Assembly (NCBI GenBank): GCA_027488715.1
Contig: JAIYBD010000206.1
Span: 1-7,815 of the forward strand
Direction: 5' to 3'
Length of the DNA: 7,815 nucleotides
From: Bacteroidota bacterium
Lineage (GTDB): Bacteria; Bacteroidota; Bacteroidia; UBA7662; CANHCV01
Shown here piece after piece: positions 1-6,356 of the stretch (the stretch's first letter is position 1; every line of letters starts with the position of its first letter). A program made the position numbers and the translations under genes. A model generated the notes under the pieces. It had not been told where the DNA came from. It worked only from the letters and a program-made list of their open reading frames with translations, and did not search any database.

Positions 1-81
1 AAATTTGGAAGCGGCGGCCCTCAAATGCCCGATATGCGCATGCGCATGATGATGGACATGATGCCCATGCCGCGACATTAA
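1..81 (+). CDS. 3' end of an unidentified gene with a methionine-rich C-terminus (partial)
   Basis: An open frame enters from the left edge and ends with TAA at 79-81, giving 26 residues. Nine of these are Met, mixed with Arg, Asp and Pro (for example MRMRMMMDMMPMPRH), after a short Gly-Ser-Gly-Gly stretch. The family cannot be recognised from so short a tail. Met-rich tails occur in some metal-binding and envelope proteins, but that is only a possibility here. Its stop codon shares the palindrome TTAA (78-81) with the stop of the opposing tonB-like gene. A strong plus-strand terminator hairpin at 111-149 begins 30 bp after the stop, which supports this being a real transcribed gene and not a chance frame. 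Confidence 0.55.
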   Translation, partial: KFGSGGPQMPDMRMRMMMDMMPMPRH

Positions 82-821
82 GGTTTTAGTTTTTCATTGA
101 ACACCACTGGGAGGGTCATTCTTGCTTCAAAAGGATGGCCCTCTTTTTTACCCGGGCTCCAAGTCGGCATGTTTTGTAAAGCTAGTCGTAATATCTGCCG
201 ATAAAGCGGATATCCATTGTTTCCAACATCTACTTGTTGGATTTTTCCGTTGGTATCAATCAAAAATGAAACAGTAAAAGAGGCATACACCTTTTTTATC
301 GAAGTGGGCTTTTCTACAGTTTCGTGGAGGTAACGTACGAGTGAATCAAAGCCGCCTGGAAAAGCGGGATCTCGGGTTTCAGCCAAAATGGAAATTTGGT
401 TGGAATCGACTTTTGCGCCCTCTTGCTGTTCCATGTTTTTCCCCAAGGTATCGGTTTGGGCCACTGGTGTTTCGGGAGTGGGTGGCGTAGGAGGAGTAGG
501 TGTTTCAGATACCTCTTTTTGTACAACAACTTGATCTGATCGAACTTTTTGTTCTTTTCGGGGTGTTTCAGCAACCTTTTCGGGTTTTTCTTCAACGGGT
601 TGAACAACTTCGGGTGGGATGTAAACCGGTGGTCCGTCGGGTGCTACCATTTCTAAATCTTGTTGAAGCGACCACCAATAGGCCCCGCCCCCGAAGCCGA
701 TTCCCAAGAAAAGTTGAAGGAAAAACGCCCATTGAATGGCTTTGTCAGAGGCCCGGCGAACTTGGTAAGCCCCATAACTAGTGTTTTTATTCCGAAAAAT
801 CAAATCGTCCCACCGCTTCAT
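78..821 (-). CDS. TonB-like energy transducer
   Basis: This 247-residue protein should couple the inner-membrane proton motive force to outer-membrane TonB-dependent transporters. The cytoplasmic N-terminus carries LIFRNKNTSYGAYQVRR (7-23), matching the N-terminal motif common in TonB proteins of Bacteroidota. One membrane helix follows at about 30-51. A periplasmic Pro/Glu/Lys-rich spacer spans about 60-125 and includes a repeated Thr-Pro-Pro stretch at 108-116. The C-terminal TonB domain (about 154-242) shows FPGGFDSLVRYL, VSFLIDTNGKI, MPTWSPGKKEGHPF and a closing LPVVF. Its ATG overlaps the stop of the upstream DUF4294 gene (ATGA, 818-821), suggesting translational coupling. No exbB, exbD or receptor gene is visible in the window, so it probably relies on an ExbBD complex encoded elsewhere. 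The family call is firm; the transported substrate is unknown. Confidence 0.9.
   Translation of the reverse strand: MKRWDDLIFRNKNTSYGAYQVRRASDKAIQWAFFLQLFLGIGFGGGAYWWSLQQDLEMVAPDGPPVYIPPEVVQPVEEKPEKVAETPRKEQKVRSDQVVVQKEVSETPTPPTPPTPETPVAQTDTLGKNMEQQEGAKVDSNQISILAETRDPAFPGGFDSLVRYLHETVEKPTSIKKVYASFTVSFLIDTNGKIQQVDVGNNGYPLYRQILRLALQNMPTWSPGKKEGHPFEARMTLPVVFNEKLKP
111..149 (+). terminator. Intrinsic terminator of the left-edge gene, inside the tonB-like coding end
   Basis: Read on the plus strand, GAGGGTCATTCTT (111-123) pairs with AAGGATGGCCCTC (131-143). This makes a 13-bp stem with two G-U wobbles and a 7-nt loop, followed directly by six T (144-149). It is a classic Rho-independent layout 30 bp after the plus-strand stop codon at 81. 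On the minus strand the wobbles become A-C mismatches and no T run follows the stem, so it should act only on plus-strand transcripts. The same bases encode the conserved C-terminal part of the opposing TonB domain. The structure is read by eye; no folding energy was calculated. Confidence 0.65.
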
Positions 822-1345
822 TTCTTTTCTCCTTCCCGTTCAATCTTCTGAATCAAATACTCTTCGCAAATCATTTTTTCTGGATCCCACTCCTCCTTGA
901 GGTTTTGTCCAAAGAGTCGGGCTGTGGCTTGAAACATACCAGCAATGAAGGAGTTACGCAGTTCTTTTACAATGGAGTAGCCCGATTTTCCGCACTCTCG
1001 GTCAAGTAATCGAACCAGCAGAATGCCCTCGGAGGTCGTCATGTTTTCCAACTCTCCCGTAAACTCATCGCGAAGTCGTTTTTCGGTAGCTGAAACCTTG
1101 GCCTTGTGCTCGCGTTGGGGAAGGGTGGACAGTTGTGCGTTCAATTCGGCAAGTTCCATTCCTGCGCGTTTGGCCAAAGGAAGCACCTTTTTTAATTTTC
1201 GCTCCAAACGGGCATTATCGCAATTGTTTTTTGGAATTTTTGCCACAGGAGCACCGTTACCAAAAACGATGGTGGGCAAGGGATACGTTCGAGGCGTATC
1301 AGGGGGCGATTGAATTCCTAAAATGAAAAGCCAAGCAGCAATCAT
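818..1345 (-). CDS. DUF4294 family protein, probably exported
   Basis: This 175-residue protein resembles the DUF4294 family of Bacteroidota, whose function is not established. The recognisable core spans about 44-156: a basic helix (ARLERKLKKVLPLAKRAG), a charged helical stretch (about 66-100), the block LTS-type TTSEGILLVRLLDRECGKSGY (103-123, described by its key residues S105, E106, G107, D115, R116), KELRNSFIAG and ARLFGQNLKEEWDPE. The N-terminus is a short hydrophobic segment (MIAAWLFILGIQS) that looks like a signal peptide but has no basic residue before it. An in-frame ATT at 1352-1354 would give MNRMIAAWLF, a more typical n-region; ATT is a very rare start, so ATG at 1345 is kept. 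The gene lies 70 bp downstream of murF-alr and overlaps tonB by 4 bp, so the two are probably translated together. Confidence 0.8.
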   Translation of the reverse strand: MIAAWLFILGIQSPPDTPRTYPLPTIVFGNGAPVAKIPKNNCDNARLERKLKKVLPLAKRAGMELAELNAQLSTLPQREHKAKVSATEKRLRDEFTGELENMTTSEGILLVRLLDRECGKSGYSIVKELRNSFIAGMFQATARLFGQNLKEEWDPEKMICEEYLIQKIEREGEKK

Positions 1346-1361
1346 GCGATTAATGGAAGAG

Positions 1362-1409
1362 GAACGAAAAGGTAATGCCGAAAGAAAAGAATTTTAACAT
1401 TTTTCGTTC
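1362..1409. repeat. Perfect 9-bp inverted repeat between murF-alr and the DUF4294 gene
   Basis: GAACGAAAA (1362-1370) and TTTTCGTTC (1401-1409) are exact reverse complements separated by 30 bp. In the minus-strand transcript they could form a hairpin, extended by an inner ATG/CAT pairing across a 4-nt bulge, just before the DUF4294 start at 1345. No T run follows on either strand, so it does not look like a terminator. It may be a leader structure, a protein-binding site or chance. The sequence match is certain; the role is not. Confidence 0.4.
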
Positions 1410-1415
1410 AAACCC

Positions 1416-3872
1416 TTACTCTTTCACATATACGCGCTTCACCCGGGGGCTGATGCCGGTGAGTAATTCGTAGGGGATCATTCCCACTTGTTGGCAAAGT
1501 TGGGGCAGTGGCAATTCAGGTCCAAAAAGGATAACGTCATCCCCTTCTTTAGCGTCGATGCCATCCAAATCAATCATGCACATGTCCATGCAAATATTTC
1601 CGATGGTGGGTGCAAGTTTTCCATTCACCCAAAAAGCAGCTTTCCCATTGCCAAATTGTCGGCCAATTCCATCGGCGTAACCAATGGCAATGGTTCCAAC
1701 CTGGGTGGCTTTGTTTACAACACCAACACGCCCATATCCTACCGTATCGCCAGGTTGAAGGGATTTTACTTGGGATAAAATGGTTTTTAAACGAGATACC
1801 TGTTGCAATCGTTCTTGAATTTTTGCCGATGGATCGACACCGTATAATCCAATACCCAATCGCACCATGGAACCGGAGAATGGAGCGTGTCTGAGCATTC
1901 CGGCTGTATTGAGTGCGTGCCGAAGGGGTTGAATGTTCAAGGCCAATTCAATTTGATCGGCAAAAGCATGAAAAACGGTGAGTTGTTTTTCAGAGAATGG
2001 ATCTTGTTCGGGATCTTCAGCGGCCGCCAAATGCGTCATCAAACTTTTTACTTCCAAGCGGCCGGCATTTTTTAATACCGAAATCAATGTTTCTTGTTCC
2101 TCAGGAAGAAATCCCAATCGGTGCATGCCCGTATCCAATTTCAGGTGAATACCCAGGGTTGGGGCCGAAGAGGTTTTTTCAAGGTATCGATTCAGCGACT
2201 GTAAAATGCCAAACCCAAAAACTTCAGGCTCTAAATCGTATTCAACTAAGGAATCGAAGGCGTCTTCTTCGGGGTTCATAACCAAAATGGGAAGAGTAAT
2301 TCCGGCTTTACGCAAAGCAACGCCTTCGTCGGCATAGGCAACGGCTAAATAGTTCGCTCCCAGGTATTGCAATCGTCCGGCAACCTCCAATAGGCCTGAA
2401 CCATAAGCAAATGCTTTAACCATCACCATCATTTTCACTTCTTTGGGAACCAATTCTCGGTAAACCCGAAAATTATGTTCGATGGCATCGAGGTTTACTT
2501 CCAGCACCGTTCGGTGTTTTTGGGCACCTAGTTTTTTCTCGATACGTTCGAATCCAAAAACACGTGCGCCTTTGAGAAGGATGCTTTCATCGAAAAAGGG
2601 AATGATGGGCAATTTCTCAAGAAAATCTTCGGTAGATGAAAAAAACTGTTGTTCTGGTAGATGGAAAAATCGTTGAAATTGGACCATTTGGGGTCCGATG
2701 GCGAGCAGACGTTCTACACCGGAATGACGTAATCGTTGAGCGAGCCAACGGTATTTTGGAGCGTCTTCTGGTCCGGCCTCTGCTAAGTCGCTCACAATCA
2801 GCGTTCGTTTGGGCCGGCTTTTCTGTGTTAACCAAAAATCAATCGCAACACTTAAGCCATCAATCGTATTCCCGTAACTATCGTTGATGAGCTGACATTG
2901 GTTGATGGCTTGTTTTTGTTGCAACCGCATTTCTACGGGCTCCAAATTTGCTAACAAAGGCGTCAATTGCTCAGGCAACAGGCCCAGCTGAAAGGAGGCA
3001 AGAAGTGCCGCCGCCGCATTTTCCACGGATGCCTGATCCCGAAAGGGTAAGGGAAAAGGAAGTGGAAATCCGTGGTATTGGGCCGACCAGTCTTCCCCAG
3101 TTTTTGATAAAGTCAAATCCGATTCCTTCCCACGAATGGAGAATGTTTCGGTTTTTAACCATGGATTAACTTTTTTAAGTTCAGCAACGGCATGAATGAT
3201 TTCGGGATAATCTACCGAATGAATCAAAGTCCTCGATTCTTTAAACAGTAGCGCCTTTTCTTCAGCTTTTTCCAATCGATGGCTGAAGCCTTTGGCATGC
3301 GATTCGCCCAGGTTGATAAAAATACCTATTGTTGGACGAATGATGGTTTGGAGGGCGGCCATTTCTCCTTTTTGACTAACGCCGGATTCAAAAATACCGA
3401 TGTTAAATTTGGTACTCATGCGCCAAACCGAAAGGGGCACACCGATTTGGGAGTTAAAACTTCGGGGGTTAGAAACAATGGATTTAAAAGGAGAAATGAG
3501 ATGATTGAGCCACTCCTTGACCACGGTTTTTCCATAACTTCCGGTTACTCCAATAACGGGATAGCTAAATTGAATCCGATGTTTTTCGGCGATGGTTTGA
3601 AGGGCTATTAAGGTGTTGGGAACGAGAATTGCCGATTCATTTTCCTGTAGGGGTATGGGTTTGGAGATGAGGAAAAGCGAAACTCCGCGCCTTCGAGCTT
3701 CTGGAATAAAATCGTGACCGTCGGCGCGGGATGAAACCAAAGCCACAAAAAGCGTATGCTCTCCTCGATGGATGATGCGGGTATCATAAGCCAACTCTTC
3801 CACCCGATCTGATTCGCGACCAAGAATGGGAGCATTAAGCCATTGAGCAAGGGTGGAAAGAGCGTACGACAT
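1416..3872 (-). CDS. murF-alr: Bifunctional MurF (UDP-MurNAc-tripeptide:D-Ala-D-Ala ligase) / alanine racemase
   Basis: This 818-residue cytoplasmic fusion combines two peptidoglycan steps: the PLP-dependent racemase makes D-Ala, and the ligase joins D-Ala-D-Ala to UDP-MurNAc-tripeptide using ATP. The fusion is known in Bacteroidota. The MurF part (about 1-445) has the ATP loop VTGSYGKT (109-116), FNSQIGVPLSVW (139-150), FESGVSQKGEM (161-171), NLGESHAKGF (187-196) and ILLKGARVFGFE (431-442). The Alr part (about 453-818) has the PLP lysine K486 in VKAFAYGSG, K578 and R585 in LKLDTGMHRLGF, H614 in MTHLAAAED, R671 in RLGIGLYG, the catalytic tyrosine Y713 in VGYGR, then GYADG and ICMDMCMIDL. All expected Alr catalytic residues are visible. 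One oddity: the MurF motif usually reading DSYN is DSYG (331-334). It starts 6 bp after rnc ends, so it is very likely cotranscribed. Confidence 0.95.
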   Translation of the reverse strand: MSYALSTLAQWLNAPILGRESDRVEELAYDTRIIHRGEHTLFVALVSSRADGHDFIPEARRRGVSLFLISKPIPLQENESAILVPNTLIALQTIAEKHRIQFSYPVIGVTGSYGKTVVKEWLNHLISPFKSIVSNPRSFNSQIGVPLSVWRMSTKFNIGIFESGVSQKGEMAALQTIIRPTIGIFINLGESHAKGFSHRLEKAEEKALLFKESRTLIHSVDYPEIIHAVAELKKVNPWLKTETFSIRGKESDLTLSKTGEDWSAQYHGFPLPFPLPFRDQASVENAAAALLASFQLGLLPEQLTPLLANLEPVEMRLQQKQAINQCQLINDSYGNTIDGLSVAIDFWLTQKSRPKRTLIVSDLAEAGPEDAPKYRWLAQRLRHSGVERLLAIGPQMVQFQRFFHLPEQQFFSSTEDFLEKLPIIPFFDESILLKGARVFGFERIEKKLGAQKHRTVLEVNLDAIEHNFRVYRELVPKEVKMMVMVKAFAYGSGLLEVAGRLQYLGANYLAVAYADEGVALRKAGITLPILVMNPEEDAFDSLVEYDLEPEVFGFGILQSLNRYLEKTSSAPTLGIHLKLDTGMHRLGFLPEEQETLISVLKNAGRLEVKSLMTHLAAAEDPEQDPFSEKQLTVFHAFADQIELALNIQPLRHALNTAGMLRHAPFSGSMVRLGIGLYGVDPSAKIQERLQQVSRLKTILSQVKSLQPGDTVGYGRVGVVNKATQVGTIAIGYADGIGRQFGNGKAAFWVNGKLAPTIGNICMDMCMIDLDGIDAKEGDDVILFGPELPLPQLCQQVGMIPYELLTGISPRVKRVYVKE

Positions 3873-3878
3873 GGGGTT

Positions 3879-4619
3879 TTATTCAATTAGCCCTTCTGCT
3901 TTTAAAAAACGCATGCAGGCATTTTGTTCAGCTTCTTTTTTGGAAAACTCCATTCCTTCGGCTACCGTTATTCCGTCCAAACACAAGGCAAGGGTGAAAT
4001 GTTTTTTAGCACCGGCATGTTGAATTTTAACCAACTCGAAAGATACCTGTTTGTTATTCCGTTGCGCCCATTCGTAGAGTCGACTTTTGTAGTTTTCGTC
4101 GATGCGCTCCAATTCGTCAAAGTCGATGTAATGACCAATAATTTTTTGGGAAATGAAATGATGAACGGCTTGATATCCTCGGTCAAGGTAGATAGCAGCA
4201 ATAAATGCTTCGTAAACATCCGCTTGCATGGAGGCCGTAAGTTGAGTTTTTTGATGAATAGCATCGAACTGTAAGAGCTGAGCTAAACCCATGCGCTGCG
4301 AAAGTGAAGCATGGTTTTTGGTAGAAACGGCTTTTGCTCGCATTTCCGTTAAAAATCCCTCATCTCGATTGGGATATTTTCGAAATAGTAAGTCGGCCAT
4401 GATCAAATCGATGACCGCATCTCCCAAAAACTCCAATCGTTCGTTGTGAGGAACACGATTTTTAGATCGTGAAGCCATGGAGGAATGGGTTAGGGCCGCC
4501 GAAAAAACCGAAAGTCGTTTAGGATAAAACCCCGTTAAATGAAAAATCGTTTTCGATAATTGTTGATCGCTCGCAGAGCGGCTCAAATGCAAGAAACGAA
4601 GATGGAGGGGAATCCGCAT
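3879..4619 (-). CDS. rnc: Ribonuclease III
   Basis: This 246-residue protein cleaves double-stranded RNA, for example in rRNA precursor processing. The catalytic domain (about 20-165) contains the signature NERLEFLGDAVID (59-71), with E60, E63 and D67 matching E. coli E38, E41 and D45. The second metal-binding pair is D134 and E137 in ADVYEAFIAAIYLDRGY, matching E. coli D114 and E117. Here the usual EAxxGA reads EAFIAA, a mild Gly-to-Ala change. The C-terminal double-stranded RNA-binding domain (about 176-242) begins NYKSRLYEWAQ and ends with the conserved FSKKEAEQNAC. Length and domain order are normal, including the basic N-terminal extension before LTGFYPK. It sits 8 bp after fabF and 6 bp before murF-alr. 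acpP-fabF-rnc is a widely conserved gene order, which strengthens the call. Confidence 0.96.
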   Translation of the reverse strand: MRIPLHLRFLHLSRSASDQQLSKTIFHLTGFYPKRLSVFSAALTHSSMASRSKNRVPHNERLEFLGDAVIDLIMADLLFRKYPNRDEGFLTEMRAKAVSTKNHASLSQRMGLAQLLQFDAIHQKTQLTASMQADVYEAFIAAIYLDRGYQAVHHFISQKIIGHYIDFDELERIDENYKSRLYEWAQRNNKQVSFELVKIQHAGAKKHFTLALCLDGITVAEGMEFSKKEAEQNACMRFLKAEGLIE

Positions 4620-4627
4620 GAGCCAAA

Positions 4628-5881
4628 TTAGGGCTCGTATTTTTTGAAAATAACCGAAGCATTATGACCGCCAAATCCGAAAGTGTTGGAAAGTGCGGCG
4701 CGAACGGTTCTTTTTTGAGCCGTATTAAACGTTAAATTTAGACGGCTATCCAACTCTGGATCAACGGTTTCGTGGTTAATCGTTGGTGGGATAATGTCGT
4801 TTTGTACTGCCAAAATGGAAGCAATCCCTTCAACCGCACCTGCGGCACCCAAAAGGTGACCGGTCATGGACTTGGTTGAACTGATGTTCAATTGATAAGC
4901 ACTTTCTCCAAAAACGGAAATGATGGCTTTTGTTTCTGCAACATCACCCAAAGGGGTTGATGTTCCGTGCACGTTGATGTAATCGATGTCGCTGGCCTTC
5001 AGGTTTGAATCTTCCAAAGCAGATTTCATTACATTGGAAGCTCCAAGTCCTTCGGGATGTGGTGCAGTGAGGTGATAAGCATCGGCCGAGGCACCGCCTC
5101 CAGCTAATTCAGCATAAATTTTCGCACCTCGAGCTAAAGCGTGTTCCAACGTTTCAAGAACGATACAACCCGCTCCTTCTCCTAAAACGAAACCATCTCG
5201 GTTTAAATCGAAGGGTCGAGAAGCGTTTTTTGGACTTTCATTTCGCTCAGAGAGAGCCTTCATGGCATTGAATCCACCAATTCCTGCTTCATTTACGGCA
5301 GCCTCAGATCCACCAGAAATGATGATATCTGCCTTTCCAGCGCGCAAATACATCAAGGAGTCGAGCAACGCATTGGTGGCAGAAGCACATGCAGAAACGG
5401 TAGCAAAATTGGGACCTCGAAATCCAAATCGCATGGAAATGTGTCCAGGAGCGATATCGGAAATCATTTTTGGAATGAAGAAAGGATTGAAACGTGGGGT
5501 CCCGTCTCCTTGGGCGAATGCCATGCATTCGTTTTGAAACGTGAACAAACCCCCGATTCCTGATCCCCAAATAACTCCTACGCGGTCGGGGTTGTATGAA
5601 CCCTCGGTTAATTGAGCATCATCTACCGCCTGTTGGGCGGCAGCAATGGCATAATGAGTAAAAGGATCCATCTTCCGGAGTTCCTTCTTATCGATGTACT
5701 CGGCGGGATCGAATCCTTTTACTTCACATGCGAATCTCGTTTTGAATTTCGAAGCATCGAATTTGGTAATCATATCTGCACCACTTACCCCATGGATAAG
5801 GTTGTTCCAAAATTCGGCTACAGAATTACCCAGCGGGGTAATTGCACCTAAACCGGTTACAACAATGCGACGCTCAGTCAT
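4628..5881 (-). CDS. fabF: 3-oxoacyl-[acyl-carrier-protein] synthase II
   Basis: This condensing enzyme extends acyl-ACP with malonyl-ACP in type II fatty acid synthesis, in the cytoplasm. With the ATG at 5881 it has 417 residues, the usual length. The catalytic triad is clear: Cys165 in TVSACASATNAL, His305 in NVHGTSTPLGD and His342 in SMTGHLLGAAGAVEG, with Lys337 in the STKS motif. The N-terminus RRIVVTGLGAITPLGN and the C-terminal NTFGFGGHNASVIF are typical KAS II. A TTG at 5887 would add two residues (M-R); ATG is preferred because MTERRIVVTG fits the family start. It lies 26 bp downstream of acpP, whose product is its substrate carrier, and 8 bp upstream of rnc. The Cys-His-His triad distinguishes it from FabH, which has Cys-His-Asn. 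Confidence 0.97.
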   Translation of the reverse strand: MTERRIVVTGLGAITPLGNSVAEFWNNLIHGVSGADMITKFDASKFKTRFACEVKGFDPAEYIDKKELRKMDPFTHYAIAAAQQAVDDAQLTEGSYNPDRVGVIWGSGIGGLFTFQNECMAFAQGDGTPRFNPFFIPKMISDIAPGHISMRFGFRGPNFATVSACASATNALLDSLMYLRAGKADIIISGGSEAAVNEAGIGGFNAMKALSERNESPKNASRPFDLNRDGFVLGEGAGCIVLETLEHALARGAKIYAELAGGGASADAYHLTAPHPEGLGASNVMKSALEDSNLKASDIDYINVHGTSTPLGDVAETKAIISVFGESAYQLNISSTKSMTGHLLGAAGAVEGIASILAVQNDIIPPTINHETVDPELDSRLNLTFNTAQKRTVRAALSNTFGFGGHNASVIFKKYEP

Positions 5882-5907
5882 GCGCAACGAAATTTAAAAA
5901 TGATTTT

Positions 5908-6144
5908 TTACTTAGCGTTAGCCTCTAAGTATTGGATGGCTGCGCCAACGGTTTGAATTTGCTCAGCTTGATCATCTGGGATAGAAACATTGAATTCCTT
6001 TTCGAATTCCATGATCAATTCTACGGTGTCCAAAGAATCTGCACCTAAATCGTTGGTGAAGCTTGCATCATTGGTTACTTCGCTTTCATCTACGTTCAAT
6101 TTCTCAACGATGATTGCCTTAACGCGATTTGCAATGTCTGACAT
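5908..6144 (-). CDS. acpP: Acyl carrier protein
   Basis: This 78-residue acidic protein carries the growing acyl chain on a 4'-phosphopantetheine arm. The attachment site is Ser37 in LGADSLDTVELIMEFE, the invariant DSL motif followed by the acidic recognition helix. The N-terminal helix (MSDIANRVKAIIVEKLNV) and the FNVSIPDDQAEQIQTVGAA segment match bacterial AcpP closely. It is the first gene of the minus-strand operon and is followed by fabF. The leader before the ATG is AT-rich (AACAAATAAATCATT) with no Shine-Dalgarno site, as is usual in Bacteroidota. A good promoter candidate lies at 6171-6202. No Lys or Arg interrupts the acidic face of helix II, as expected. Confidence 0.98.
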   Translation of the reverse strand: MSDIANRVKAIIVEKLNVDESEVTNDASFTNDLGADSLDTVELIMEFEKEFNVSIPDDQAEQIQTVGAAIQYLEANAK

Positions 6145-6170
6145 AATGATTTATTTGTTGGTTTGTGGTG

Positions 6171-6202
6171 CAATATTACCACATTTTAAAAGAACAAACA
6201 AA
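6171..6202 (-). promoter_or_regulatory. Probable promoter of the acpP-fabF-rnc-murF/alr operon
   Basis: On the minus strand TTTG (complement of 6199-6202) is followed by 20 bp and then TAATATTG (complement of 6171-6178). This matches the Bacteroidota pattern of a TTTG -33 box and a TAnnTTTG -7 box with one mismatch. A second TTTG at 6195-6198 gives a 16-bp spacer. The -7 box ends 26 bp before the acpP ATG, leaving a 5' leader of about 20 nt. It is the only clear promoter candidate for the four packed genes. Confidence 0.6.
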
Positions 6203-6327
6203 AGATTGAAAATTTTTGCAACAAAATCCAACATATTTTTGAAAATCAATCCGCAAAAAACCCTCATTTTCAGCCCCTTTTGATAAAAAAATGTTCAAAA
6301 AACATGGGAAAATTTAAATTCATTTTG

Positions 6328-6335
6328 CATCTTTG
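6328..6335 (+). promoter_or_regulatory. Probable -7 element for the nuclease lipoprotein gene
   Basis: CATCTTTG departs from the Bacteroidota -7 consensus TAnnTTTG only at its first base and sits within a typical-looking TTGCATCTTTGCC context. No convincing TTG -33 box was found 17-23 bp upstream. Transcription from it should begin at about 6341-6343, which is almost on top of the TTG at 6345 but leaves a short leader before the GTG at 6357. That favours the GTG as the translation start. Confidence 0.4.
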
Positions 6336-6356
6336 CCATCCTAATTGTTAACCACC

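Noticed and set aside
34..47. 14-bp perfect palindrome ATGCGCATGCGCAT
   Set aside because: It is explained by alternating Met (ATG) and Arg (CGC) codons in the low-complexity Met-rich tail; no further evidence of a binding site.
1421..1475. Alr C-terminus reads ISPRVKRVY instead of the ISYRV seen in Bacillus-type enzymes, losing the PLP-phosphate tyrosine
   Set aside because: Bacteroidota fusion racemases, as far as I recall, commonly vary at this position, and all other catalytic residues are present.
3279..3611. 110-codon plus-strand open frame opposite murF-alr
   Set aside because: It lies wholly inside a firmly identified gene on the other strand, has no recognisable domain, promoter or signal, and its composition is that of an antisense shadow.
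4130..4215. Gly-to-Ala change in the RNase III EAxxGA motif (EAFIAA)
   Set aside because: Both metal-binding residues D134 and E137 are intact and the change is conservative, so loss of function is not indicated.
6204..6251. AT-rich repeats GATTGA/TCAATC and two copies of TTGAAAAT in the divergent intergenic region
   Set aside because: The units are short (6 and 8 bp) and lie in a very AT-rich stretch where such matches are expected by chance; they are not placed symmetrically around a promoter.
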